Origin: Aureimonas jatrophae
GTDB lineage: Bacteria; Pseudomonadota; Alphaproteobacteria; Rhizobiales; Rhizobiaceae
DNA length: 64,000 nt
Direction: 5' to 3'
Assembly: GCF_900104035.1 (NCBI RefSeq)
Contig: NZ_FNIT01000007.1
Coordinates: 1-64,000 of the forward strand
Part shown: positions 46,369 to 53,408 of the stretch, in pieces
Layout of the letters: each line of letters opens with the position of its first letter
Numbering within the stretch: position 1 is the first letter of the stretch
Position numbers and translations under genes: made by a program
Notes under the pieces: generated by a model
Database searches by the model: none
Told to the model about the DNA's origin: nothing
What the model saw: the letters and a program-made list of their open reading frames with translations, nothing else

Positions 46369-46995
46369 TCATCGCGGACGCGAGCGGCGGCGGCGGCTGA
46401 CGAGAAACCAGCCGAGCCCGGCCGCCAGCGCCACGACCACCAGGATGTCGGCCGCATGGAAGGCGGTCTTCAGGCGCGGGTCGCTGGCCCAGCCATGGCC
46501 CAGCGACAGGCCGATACGGGCAAGCACATAGCACCAGATCCACGACCCCGCGAAGGTGAAAGCGTGGAAGGTCCAGACGTTCATCCGCGCGATGCCGGCC
46601 GGCAGGGCCACGAAGGTGCGCACCACCGGCAGAAGACGGCCCGCAAAGACCGCAGCCGAACCGAAGCGGGCAAAGAAGCGGTCCGCCATGGCGAGTTCGG
46701 CTCGACCGAACACGGAATGCCGGCTGAACCGTTCCACGCTCGCGCGTCCGCCGCGCGAGCCCGCGAGATAGGCCACCGCCGAGCCGAGGTTGCAGCCGAT
46801 CGCTCCGGCGGTCGCGACGCCCAGCAAGGTGAAGCGTCCCTCGCCGACGAGATAGCCGGCAAACGGCAGAACGATCTCGGAAGGGATCGGAATGCAGGCG
46901 GACTCCAGCGCCATCAGAAGCGCGAGAGCCGGCAGGCCCCCGGCCGAGATCACCCAAACGACCACACGCGAGATCGCAGCCAGGATGCCGTTCAT
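46369..46995 (-). CDS. DedA family membrane protein
   Basis: A 208-residue integral membrane protein of the DedA/VTT (SNARE-associated) family. The first conserved block is ALLMALESACIPIPSEIVLP, with the E-x-x-x-x-P-x-P-[SG]-E signature. The second is GRLLPVVRTFVALPAGIARM, with F/G-R-x2-P-x2-R-x3-x2-P-A-G. Some DedA proteins act as undecaprenyl-phosphate or lipid flippases; the exact role here is open. The start at ATG 46995 gives the usual short N terminus; the in-frame ATG at 47085 would add 30 basic residues. Possibly read through into katG. Confidence 0.92.
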   Translation of the reverse strand: MNGILAAISRVVVWVISAGGLPALALLMALESACIPIPSEIVLPFAGYLVGEGRFTLLGVATAGAIGCNLGSAVAYLAGSRGGRASVERFSRHSVFGRAELAMADRFFARFGSAAVFAGRLLPVVRTFVALPAGIARMNVWTFHAFTFAGSWIWCYVLARIGLSLGHGWASDPRLKTAFHAADILVVVALAAGLGWFLVSRRRRSRPR

Positions 46996-47212
46996 GATGG
47001 TACTCGCCTCGTCTGACGCGCGCCGCTTGGGCAAGGGGGCGAGCGGTGCCTTCCTGCGCCCGAAACGGGCGGTTTGGGAAGGCACCGCGCGGCTCCTTGC
47101 CTATACGGATCGGTAAGGCGGGCGCGGCGCGGGTACGGGTTCGCGGGGCTACCCAACGCGCCCCGCGCAAGCCATAAGCCGACGCGCCATTTTCGGAAGG
47201 ACCCGCCTCGCC

Positions 47213-48172
47213 ATGCCCGACACCGCTTCCCCCGTTCTCGTGGTCGATACCGACGGCGGCGTCGACGACGCGCAGGCGCTCCTGATGCTGCTCGGCGCGG
47301 GGCGCGTGCCGGCGCTGGTGACGACGGTCTTCGGCAACGTCGCGCTCGAGGCGGCGACGCGCAACGTCCTGGCGACGCTCGCCAGCGGCGGCGCGGGCGA
47401 CGTGCCGGTGCATCCCGGCGCGGCGCGCCCGCTGCTGGCGCCCCGCATCGAGGCGCGGCACATCCACGGCGAGGACGGGCTCGGCGGCGCGCCGCGTCCC
47501 GCCGGCCTGGCAGCGGCGCGAGAGGAGGGCGCGGTGGATGCGCTGCGCGGGCTTCTGCGGGCAGCCGCTCCCGCCAGCGTCGATCTCCTGTTTCTCGGCC
47601 CGCTCACCAACCTTGCCATCCTCCTGTCGCTGGATCCCGGCGTCGCCGTCGCCGTGCGGCGCCTCGTGATCATGGGCGGCACGCTGGAGGGTCGCGGCAA
47701 CACCACGCCGGCCGCCGAGTTCAACATCCTGTCCGACCCCGAGGCGGCCCGCATCGTGCTCACCTCGGGTCTGCCGATCGAGCTCGTGCCGTGGGAGCCG
47801 TGCCGCCGCCATGTGATGACCGGCGACGAGATCGACGCTGTCTTCGCGAGCGCGCCCGACAGCGAAGGGCGCCGCTTCTCCGAGGCGCTCGCCCGGCATG
47901 CCCGGCGCACCAACGCATCCTACGGGGCGGGCGACGTCTTCCGCTTCGTGGACCCGCTGGCCGCCGCGCTTCTGCTGGAGCCGGGCATCGCGCGGCGCAC
48001 GAGCCGCGCCTCGCTCGACGTGGTTCTGGGCGAGGGGCCGGGGCGCGGCCTGGTTCTGGTGGACCCGAGCGGTCGGCTCGGCACGCCCGAGGTGCTGCTT
48101 CTGGAGGAGGCGGACCTGGAACGCCTGCACGCGCTCTTTGCGGCCTCGGTGGACCCGGCCGCTCGCGGCTGA
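47213..48172 (+). CDS. Nucleoside hydrolase (IunH-like)
   Basis: A 319-residue N-ribohydrolase-fold protein that would split ribonucleosides to base and ribose. The calcium-binding cluster is VVDTDGGVDDAQALLML (D-x-D-x3-DD), and the ribose-binding block is AAEFNILSDPEAARIVL. VTTVFGNVALEAATRN is also conserved. Near the C terminus the usual HD of the group (leaving-group His, calcium Asp) reads VDPLAAALLLEP: the Asp stays but the His is Val. That could alter specificity or mechanism, as in other bacterial subgroups with PD/VD there. GGAAGG precedes the ATG. Diverges from dedA. Confidence 0.88.
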   Translation: MPDTASPVLVVDTDGGVDDAQALLMLLGAGRVPALVTTVFGNVALEAATRNVLATLASGGAGDVPVHPGAARPLLAPRIEARHIHGEDGLGGAPRPAGLAAAREEGAVDALRGLLRAAAPASVDLLFLGPLTNLAILLSLDPGVAVAVRRLVIMGGTLEGRGNTTPAAEFNILSDPEAARIVLTSGLPIELVPWEPCRRHVMTGDEIDAVFASAPDSEGRRFSEALARHARRTNASYGAGDVFRFVDPLAAALLLEPGIARRTSRASLDVVLGEGPGRGLVLVDPSGRLGTPEVLLLEEADLERLHALFAASVDPAARG

Positions 48173-48202
48173 CGCGTTCGGCATCGAGAGGCGGCCACGG
48201 GG

Positions 48203-48218
48203 TGTTTCCCGTGAAACA
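48203..48218. promoter_or_regulatory. parS-like ParB-binding site
   Basis: TGTTTCCCGTGAAACA differs from the canonical bacterial parS (TGTTTCACGTGAAACA) at one position. It lies in the intergenic region 31 bases after the nucleoside hydrolase stop, within a longer dyad GGGTGTTTC-CCGT-GAAACACCC. Chromosomal parS sites cluster near the replication origin. The alternative is a plain terminator hairpin, but there is no T-run. Confidence 0.6.
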
Positions 48219-48289
48219 CCCTCGACAGGCCGGCCGCCCGCGCCAGTTGGAGCCGCCTGCATCCGCTACGGCGAACGGGAGGGCTATCC

Positions 48290-49282
48290 ATGAAACAGCG
48301 CGACTTCGGGCGCACCGGCTGGCGCGTCGGTGAGATCGGCTTCGGCGCCTGGGCGATCGGCGGCTCCTGGGGCGACGTTTCGGAAGACGACGCGGTGGCG
48401 ACGCTGCATGCCGCCTTGGACAGCGGCGTCACCTTTCTCGACACGGCCGATGTCTACGGCGACGGGCGCTCCGAGCGTTTGATCGCGCGCGTCCTGAGGG
48501 AGCGCGGCGATGCCGAGCGCCCGCTTGTCGCCACCAAGGCGGGACGCCGCCTCCAGCCGCATGCGGCGGACGGCTACACGCTGGAGAACCTCGAGCGCTT
48601 CGTCGACCGGAGCTTGTCGAACCTCGAGGTCGAGACGCTCGACCTCGTCCAGCTCCACTGCCCGCCGACCGAGGTCTACGACCGGCCCGAGGTGTTCGGC
48701 GCGATGGATCGGCTCGTGGAGAAGGGCAAGATCCGCTTTCACGGCGTCTCGGTGGAGCGCGTCGACGAGGCGCTCAGGGCGATCCGCCAGCCGGGCGTCG
48801 TGAGCGTCCAGATCATCTACAACCTCTTCCGCCAGCGCCCCGCCGACGACTTCTTCCCGGCGGCGCGTGCGGCCAACACGGCGGTGATCGTGCGCGTCCC
48901 GCTGGCGAGCGGCCTTTTGACCGGCCGCATCGACCGCTCCACGCAGTTCGCGAGCGACGACCACCGCAACTTCAACCGGCACGGCGAGTCCTTCGACGTC
49001 GGCGAGACCTTTTCGGGCGTACCGTTCGAGGCGGCGCTGGAAGCGGTCGAGGCGTTGCGGCCGCTCGTGCCCGGCAACGCCGGCGGCATGGCCGCCTTCG
49101 CGTTGCGCTGGATCCTGATGGAGGACGCCGTCAGCGTCGTGATCCCGGGCGGGCGACGCGCGGAGCAGGCCCGCGGCAACGCGGCGGCCGGCGATCTGGC
49201 CGCGCTTCCCGCCGAAACCATGGCGGCGGCGCGCGAGATCTACGACCGGATCGTCGCGCCCCACGTCCACGCACGCTGGTAG
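48290..49282 (+). CDS. Aldo/keto reductase
   Basis: A 330-residue barrel oxidoreductase. The catalytic residues are in FLDTADVYGDGRSERLIA (Asp, Tyr), LVATKAGRRL (Lys) and LDLVQLHCPPTEVY (His). The NADP-binding C-terminal part includes VIPGGRRAEQARGN, slightly different from the common VIPGARxxxQ. It is closest to the general YdjG/YhdN-type group; substrate unknown. The gene has GGGAGG some ten bases before the ATG and is flanked on the left by the parS-like site. It is separate from the aldo-keto reductase at 20861 and not closely similar to it. Confidence 0.9.
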   Translation: MKQRDFGRTGWRVGEIGFGAWAIGGSWGDVSEDDAVATLHAALDSGVTFLDTADVYGDGRSERLIARVLRERGDAERPLVATKAGRRLQPHAADGYTLENLERFVDRSLSNLEVETLDLVQLHCPPTEVYDRPEVFGAMDRLVEKGKIRFHGVSVERVDEALRAIRQPGVVSVQIIYNLFRQRPADDFFPAARAANTAVIVRVPLASGLLTGRIDRSTQFASDDHRNFNRHGESFDVGETFSGVPFEAALEAVEALRPLVPGNAGGMAAFALRWILMEDAVSVVIPGGRRAEQARGNAAAGDLAALPAETMAAAREIYDRIVAPHVHARW

Positions 49283-49372
49283 CCGGCGCGGGCGACGCGC
49301 CGGACGGCGGTGGACAAGCGGACGGGCGCGGGGCATCAACCACCCGTCCCTCCCCGTCCCCGCGAGCCGCCC

Positions 49373-50155
49373 ATGACCTCCCTCCTGCAGCCCGGCGATC
49401 CCGAACCGGTCGGCCGGCTTCGTCCCGATGCTGCCGGTTCGATCGTGCTGCTCGGCGACCACGCGGGCCGGGCCGTCCCGCAGAGCCTCGGCACGCTCGG
49501 CCTGCCGGACGCGGAGCTGAACCGTCATATCGGCTGGGACATCGGCATCCACGGCGTCTCGACGCGCTTGTCCGAGGCGCTGGGCGCCCCTTACGTCTTT
49601 CAGCGCTATTCGCGTCTCGTGATCGACTGCAACCGCCGCCCCGGACACCCGCAGTCCATCGCCCCGATCAGCGACACGACCGAGGTGCCGGGCAACCTCG
49701 TGGTGTCGGACGAGGCGCGCGCGGCGCGCGAGCGCGAGGTGTTCCATCCCTACCAGGACGCGGTGGCGGAGCTTTTGGCGGCGCGGCGCGCGCGGACCCT
49801 TCCGACCGTGGTCTTCGCCATGCACTCCTGCACCGACGCGTTGCGCGCCGACGGCGTCCACCGTCCCTGGGAGATCGGCATCCTGGCGGATCGCGACTGG
49901 CGCGTCGGCGACGCGCTGATCGAGATCCTGCGCGAGGAGACCGCCTTCACGGTCGGGCGCAACGAGCCCTATGTCGCGAGCGCGCTCAGCGACTATACGA
50001 TCACCACCCATGCGGAAGGCGCCGGGCTTCCCTATGCCGAGATCGAGATCCGGCAGGACCTGATCGCGACCGACGGGGGCCAGGCGGAATGGGCCGCGCT
50101 CTGCGCCCGCCTGTTTCCCCGCGCGGTGGCGCGCTCCGGCGTCCTCGATGGTTGA
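49373..50155 (+). CDS. N-formylglutamate amidohydrolase family protein
   Basis: A 260-residue zinc hydrolase of the FGase (HutG-like) family. Family blocks are IVLLGDHAGRAVPQSLGTLG (the metal His in DHAG), HIGWDIGIHGVSTRLSEAL, RLVIDCNRRPGHPQSI and VFAMHSCTDALRADG. The last step of some histidine-degradation routes uses such an enzyme to free glutamate, but no hut genes are nearby, so the substrate could be another N-formyl or N-acyl compound. The ATG at 49373 is used; the ribosome-binding site is poor. It converges on tadG with only 11 bases between the stops. Confidence 0.9.
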   Translation: MTSLLQPGDPEPVGRLRPDAAGSIVLLGDHAGRAVPQSLGTLGLPDAELNRHIGWDIGIHGVSTRLSEALGAPYVFQRYSRLVIDCNRRPGHPQSIAPISDTTEVPGNLVVSDEARAAREREVFHPYQDAVAELLAARRARTLPTVVFAMHSCTDALRADGVHRPWEIGILADRDWRVGDALIEILREETAFTVGRNEPYVASALSDYTITTHAEGAGLPYAEIEIRQDLIATDGGQAEWAALCARLFPRAVARSGVLDG

Positions 50156-50166
50156 GCGGTCCGCGC

Positions 50167-52023
50167 CTATCGCGCGATGCGCAGGCTCGAGATTTCCTCG
50201 GTGATGTCGGCAAAGGCGCGGTTGAGGTCGGCCGAGGACCGGGCGTCGTAGTAGAGCTTGGCGCCCCGGCCGCTGATGCCGTTCGACGCGCAGGCCCGCA
50301 GGCGGTCCTTGACCGGGCTTCCGTCCTTCAGGTCGAAGGCGATCGTGAAGATCACGATGCCGTCGCTGCCATCCTCGTTGCGCCCGTCGGACTTGGCGTT
50401 CTCACAGACCAGGGACATGTTCTCGTTCATCGCCGCGGTGACCTGCGTGATGTTGGCCTGCTTGCTGGTGGTCTTCACGGAATCGAACATGCGGCCGGGC
50501 CGCAGCTGGCCGGCGTTCGGCAGCTTCGGGTCGCTCTGGAGGATCTGGGCATAGCCGTAGGTGCCGTAGAGCGAGTGCCCCGGGCTGGCCATCTCGACCT
50601 GCTGACCCGTCAGACTGTTCGATGCGTTGTAGGTGTTCTCGCCGTCGGTCATCAGGACGATGACCTTGAGATTGTCCCGCGTCCGGGCCGGCTTGCCTTC
50701 CGGGAAGGGCTCGCGCGAGGTCAGCGTGCGCCAGCCCCAGGCCAGTCCCTCCATGATGTTCGTGCCGCCCGAGGCGACCATCCCGGATACCGAGGACAGG
50801 ATCGTGGACTTGGTCTTGGTGAGCGGCGTGATCGGCTGGGTGTTGCAGACGAAGTTGGGGCCGGTGGCGTAGTTGGCCGGATTCTTCTTTCCGTTGAAGT
50901 AGCGGTTCATGTCGCGCTGAGCGACGATGGCATCCTTGTCGCTCCGCGCGGTGCCGTCGGCGGTGATCCAGTCGTTTCCGAGATTCCGGTTCATCTCCTT
51001 CCAGTACGCTTCCGCCGGCGCGAAGGTCGGGACGAAAAGGGTGGAGGGGTTGCTCTCGGTCGGCGCGTCGTCGGTCACGGCATAGCCGTTGGGTCGCGAC
51101 ATGACGCACCCGGCCCAGCTGCCCGCTCCCACTGCGTGCTTGTAGAGATAGAAGCGTGTCAGCGCCTCGGTGCCGGGAAGGACCGTCACGCCACTGGGAA
51201 TGGCTTTGACCCAGTAGGGCGAGCCGTAGAGGTCGAAGACCTGAACGGCCTGGCGGACAGGGCCCACCTTCCATGTCGACCAGTCGAAGTCGTCGTGATG
51301 CTCGGGCGAGATGCCCTTCGTGTCCATCCAGGATGCGTTGGCATAGGTCGTGCCGACCTTCACCGCACCCGAGAACGGCACCACCGAGATCGAGACCGGA
51401 TACTGGACGTTGGAGGTGCTGGCCGTCAGCATCTGGTTGACGAGGTTGGTGGTCGCGGTCTTCAGCGTCGAGATCTTGCTCGCCCCGCCGCCCGCCGGGG
51501 GATCGTTCATCGAGCCCGAGTTGTCGAGAACCAGCGCCAGCTCGATCGAGCGGTTCTGGATCACGATCTGGCTGGCGCGCTGCAGCGTGCGCGAACTCGG
51601 GGCGTCGCCCCCGATCAGACGCTGGATCGCGGGCCCGAAATACTGCGGCACCACGCGCTCGGCCGACACCTTCAGCACGTTGTTGCCGTTCTCCAGCACC
51701 ACGCCGTCGAAGTGGAACGTCGTCGGCATGACGGCGCTGGTGCCGAGATTGGCCGTGAAATAAGCCTCGGCGATCCGCTTCAGCTCGTTCTTGTCCTGCG
51801 TATGGCCGTACTCCTTGGCGGCCGAGAGCGCGCCGGCGTCGAGCGCGTTCTGCAGCGCCACCCCTTGCGCCTGCAGGTTCGTCATGTCGATCGCCACACC
51901 CGTGGCGGCGACCAGCACCGGCGCGGCGATCGCGAAGATCAGCGCGACGTTGCCGCGCCGGTCGGCCAGCAGGCCGCGCAGCGGCCGAAGCCCGCGCGAG
52001 CGGTGAGGCGCCGGAACGCTCAT
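50167..52023 (-). CDS. TadG-like pilus protein with von Willebrand A domain
   Basis: A 618-residue protein. The N-terminal hydrophobic pseudopilin-like helix (GNVALIFAIAAPVLVAATGV, about 24-43) is preceded by a basic stretch, the TadE/TadG pattern. From about residue 150 a VWA domain is present with an intact MIDAS motif DNSGSMN, later ASGGTNIMEGLAWG and VLMTDGENTYN. Large insertions separate these blocks. In Tad systems TadG is thought to act as an anchor or initiator of Flp pilus assembly. It is the last gene of three overlapping genes (four-base overlap). The rest of the tad/cpa locus is not in the window. Confidence 0.85.
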   Translation of the reverse strand: MSVPAPHRSRGLRPLRGLLADRRGNVALIFAIAAPVLVAATGVAIDMTNLQAQGVALQNALDAGALSAAKEYGHTQDKNELKRIAEAYFTANLGTSAVMPTTFHFDGVVLENGNNVLKVSAERVVPQYFGPAIQRLIGGDAPSSRTLQRASQIVIQNRSIELALVLDNSGSMNDPPAGGGASKISTLKTATTNLVNQMLTASTSNVQYPVSISVVPFSGAVKVGTTYANASWMDTKGISPEHHDDFDWSTWKVGPVRQAVQVFDLYGSPYWVKAIPSGVTVLPGTEALTRFYLYKHAVGAGSWAGCVMSRPNGYAVTDDAPTESNPSTLFVPTFAPAEAYWKEMNRNLGNDWITADGTARSDKDAIVAQRDMNRYFNGKKNPANYATGPNFVCNTQPITPLTKTKSTILSSVSGMVASGGTNIMEGLAWGWRTLTSREPFPEGKPARTRDNLKVIVLMTDGENTYNASNSLTGQQVEMASPGHSLYGTYGYAQILQSDPKLPNAGQLRPGRMFDSVKTTSKQANITQVTAAMNENMSLVCENAKSDGRNEDGSDGIVIFTIAFDLKDGSPVKDRLRACASNGISGRGAKLYYDARSSADLNRAFADITEEISSLRIAR

Positions 52024-52574
52024 TGCGGGGTGACCTCCGAACTCTTGCGCGGACGGTAGATCGCGGTCTTCTCGAGCGTGACCGGACCCACGATGCCGCC
52101 GTAGCCGATGACCGGGCGATAGGCGTAGGTCGCGGTGGAGGCGACGAAGTAGCTGTCGGTGACGGCCGCCAGGTCGGCGGGAACCGTGAACGGCGCCCCG
52201 GCCGTATCGGCCGTGGCGGCGCCGCGCACCCTCGACCAGTGCACCGTGCCTCGGCCCCTCGCGTCGACCCGCACCGCGGTAACCTTCAGGGACAGCGAGC
52301 CGATCGCGAACGGGTTCATCACCGCCGACGAGATCGCGAAGACGTTGCCCATCGAGGTGCCGTCGATGGTCTTCATCCGCGTCACGAGGTTTCCCACCGT
52401 ATCGGCGGTGGCGGCGACCTTGGCGTTGGCGTTCAGGAACTGCGTCAGCTCGGCGGTACCGAGATAGAAGACCAGCATCACGGGTAGGATCAGCGCGAAC
52501 TCCACCGCTGCGACGGCCCGGCGGTCGGGTCCGAAGCGCCGCGCGGCTCGAGCGAGGCGGCGCGCGCTCAGCAT
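52020..52574 (-). CDS. TadE/TadF-family pseudopilin
   Basis: A 184-residue protein with a basic N terminus and the TadE signature helix AAVEFALILPVMLVFYLG (about 23-40), which includes the conserved Glu needed for prepilin peptidase processing at the preceding Ala/Gly-like site. The rest is a soluble beta-rich domain ending with AIYRPRKSSEVTPQ. It overlaps the upstream TadE-like gene by seven bases and tadG by four. It should be a minor pilin of the Flp system. Start ATG 52574. Confidence 0.8.
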   Translation of the reverse strand: MLSARRLARAARRFGPDRRAVAAVEFALILPVMLVFYLGTAELTQFLNANAKVAATADTVGNLVTRMKTIDGTSMGNVFAISSAVMNPFAIGSLSLKVTAVRVDARGRGTVHWSRVRGAATADTAGAPFTVPADLAAVTDSYFVASTATYAYRPVIGYGGIVGPVTLEKTAIYRPRKSSEVTPQ

Positions 52575-53128
52575 GTCGACCGCGTCGAGGCGGCGGTGCC
52601 GAACGGCTCGTTCATGAAGGCGGCCATCGCGAAGATCGTGGCGTTGCCGTTGGTGTCCTCCGCCAGCTCCTGAAGGAAGCCGGTGACCCAGGGCCAGGCG
52701 TAGAAGGCCCGCACGACGGTGATGGTGTCCTGCGCGCCGGGGTCGAAGCAGAAGCCGGTGTCGTCGACGTCGCCGAGCTTGAAGCTCACGTCGGTCGGAA
52801 TGGCGTTGAAGGTCGGGTAGGTCCGCATGTCGATCTTCAACCGGTCGCAGGACAGGAGAAACGACACGTCGGCGCACATCTCCGACCGGAAGGTCGCCGC
52901 CGTGACGTCGCGGGTCTGGATCTGGCCCGTCATCACCTCGCGCGCCGCGTGGTCCACCGCATTGCGCAGGACGACGTTCGCGCCCGCCACGATCGCCGTC
53001 TCGATCGAGGCGAACAGCACGAAGAAGAACGGAAGGGCGATCAACGCGAACTCGATCGCCGCCGCTCCGCCCCGATGCGCTGCAAAGCCTTGCAGGATGC
53101 CCGTGCGTGTCGGTGAATGCGTCGTCAT
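52568..53128 (-). CDS. TadE-family pseudopilin
   Basis: A 186-residue protein with helix AAAIEFALIALPFFFVLFAS (about 22-41) of TadE type, including the E at position 5 of the hydrophobic core. The following domain contains two pairs of cysteines (EMCADVSFLLSCDRL, GFCFDP) likely to form disulfides in the periplasm. It is the first gene of the three-gene tad operon. The start is uncertain: I chose ATG 53128 (MTTHSPTRTG); the frame is open to an ATG at 53161. Ribosome-binding site is weak. Confidence 0.8.
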   Translation of the reverse strand: MTTHSPTRTGILQGFAAHRGGAAAIEFALIALPFFFVLFASIETAIVAGANVVLRNAVDHAAREVMTGQIQTRDVTAATFRSEMCADVSFLLSCDRLKIDMRTYPTFNAIPTDVSFKLGDVDDTGFCFDPGAQDTITVVRAFYAWPWVTGFLQELAEDTNGNATIFAMAAFMNEPFGTAASTRSTC

Positions 53129-53301
53129 GCGTTCAGATAGGGTTCGGCGCGTTACCAACACCTTGAACGAATCCTACGCATTGTCGGTAGTATCGAATAT
53201 CGACGCATTATTTATTGGACGAAATATCGCGACGGCTTCCGCCTGCCGACGGCACAAAGGCAGGGGAATTTCCGGTGGAGACATACAGGGTCGCAGGCAG
53301 G

Positions 53302-53320
53302 CGACCGATCCCATCGGTCG
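53302..53320. promoter_or_regulatory. 7-bp dyad between tad operon and the repeat protein
   Basis: CGACCGA-TCCCA-TCGGTCG is a perfect inverted repeat with a five-base spacer in the 280-base divergent interval. The interval also contains an AT-rich stretch (about 53176-53230). The dyad could be an operator for either gene or a short hairpin; there is no T-run. Confidence 0.35.
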
Positions 53321-53408
53321 GTTGAACTTTCGACCACTTGCGCGCTTGGAGATTGTGTCAAAGCTGCTACTCTCGCCTCGGGTCTGCCACAATTCATGAG
53401 GTTCGACG

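Noticed and set aside
43945-47016. 1023-codon plus-strand frame
   Set aside because: It runs antisense through both katG and dedA and has no recognisable domain.
50089-52059. 656-codon plus-strand frame
   Set aside because: It is antisense to tadG, whose VWA motif and operon overlaps are clear.
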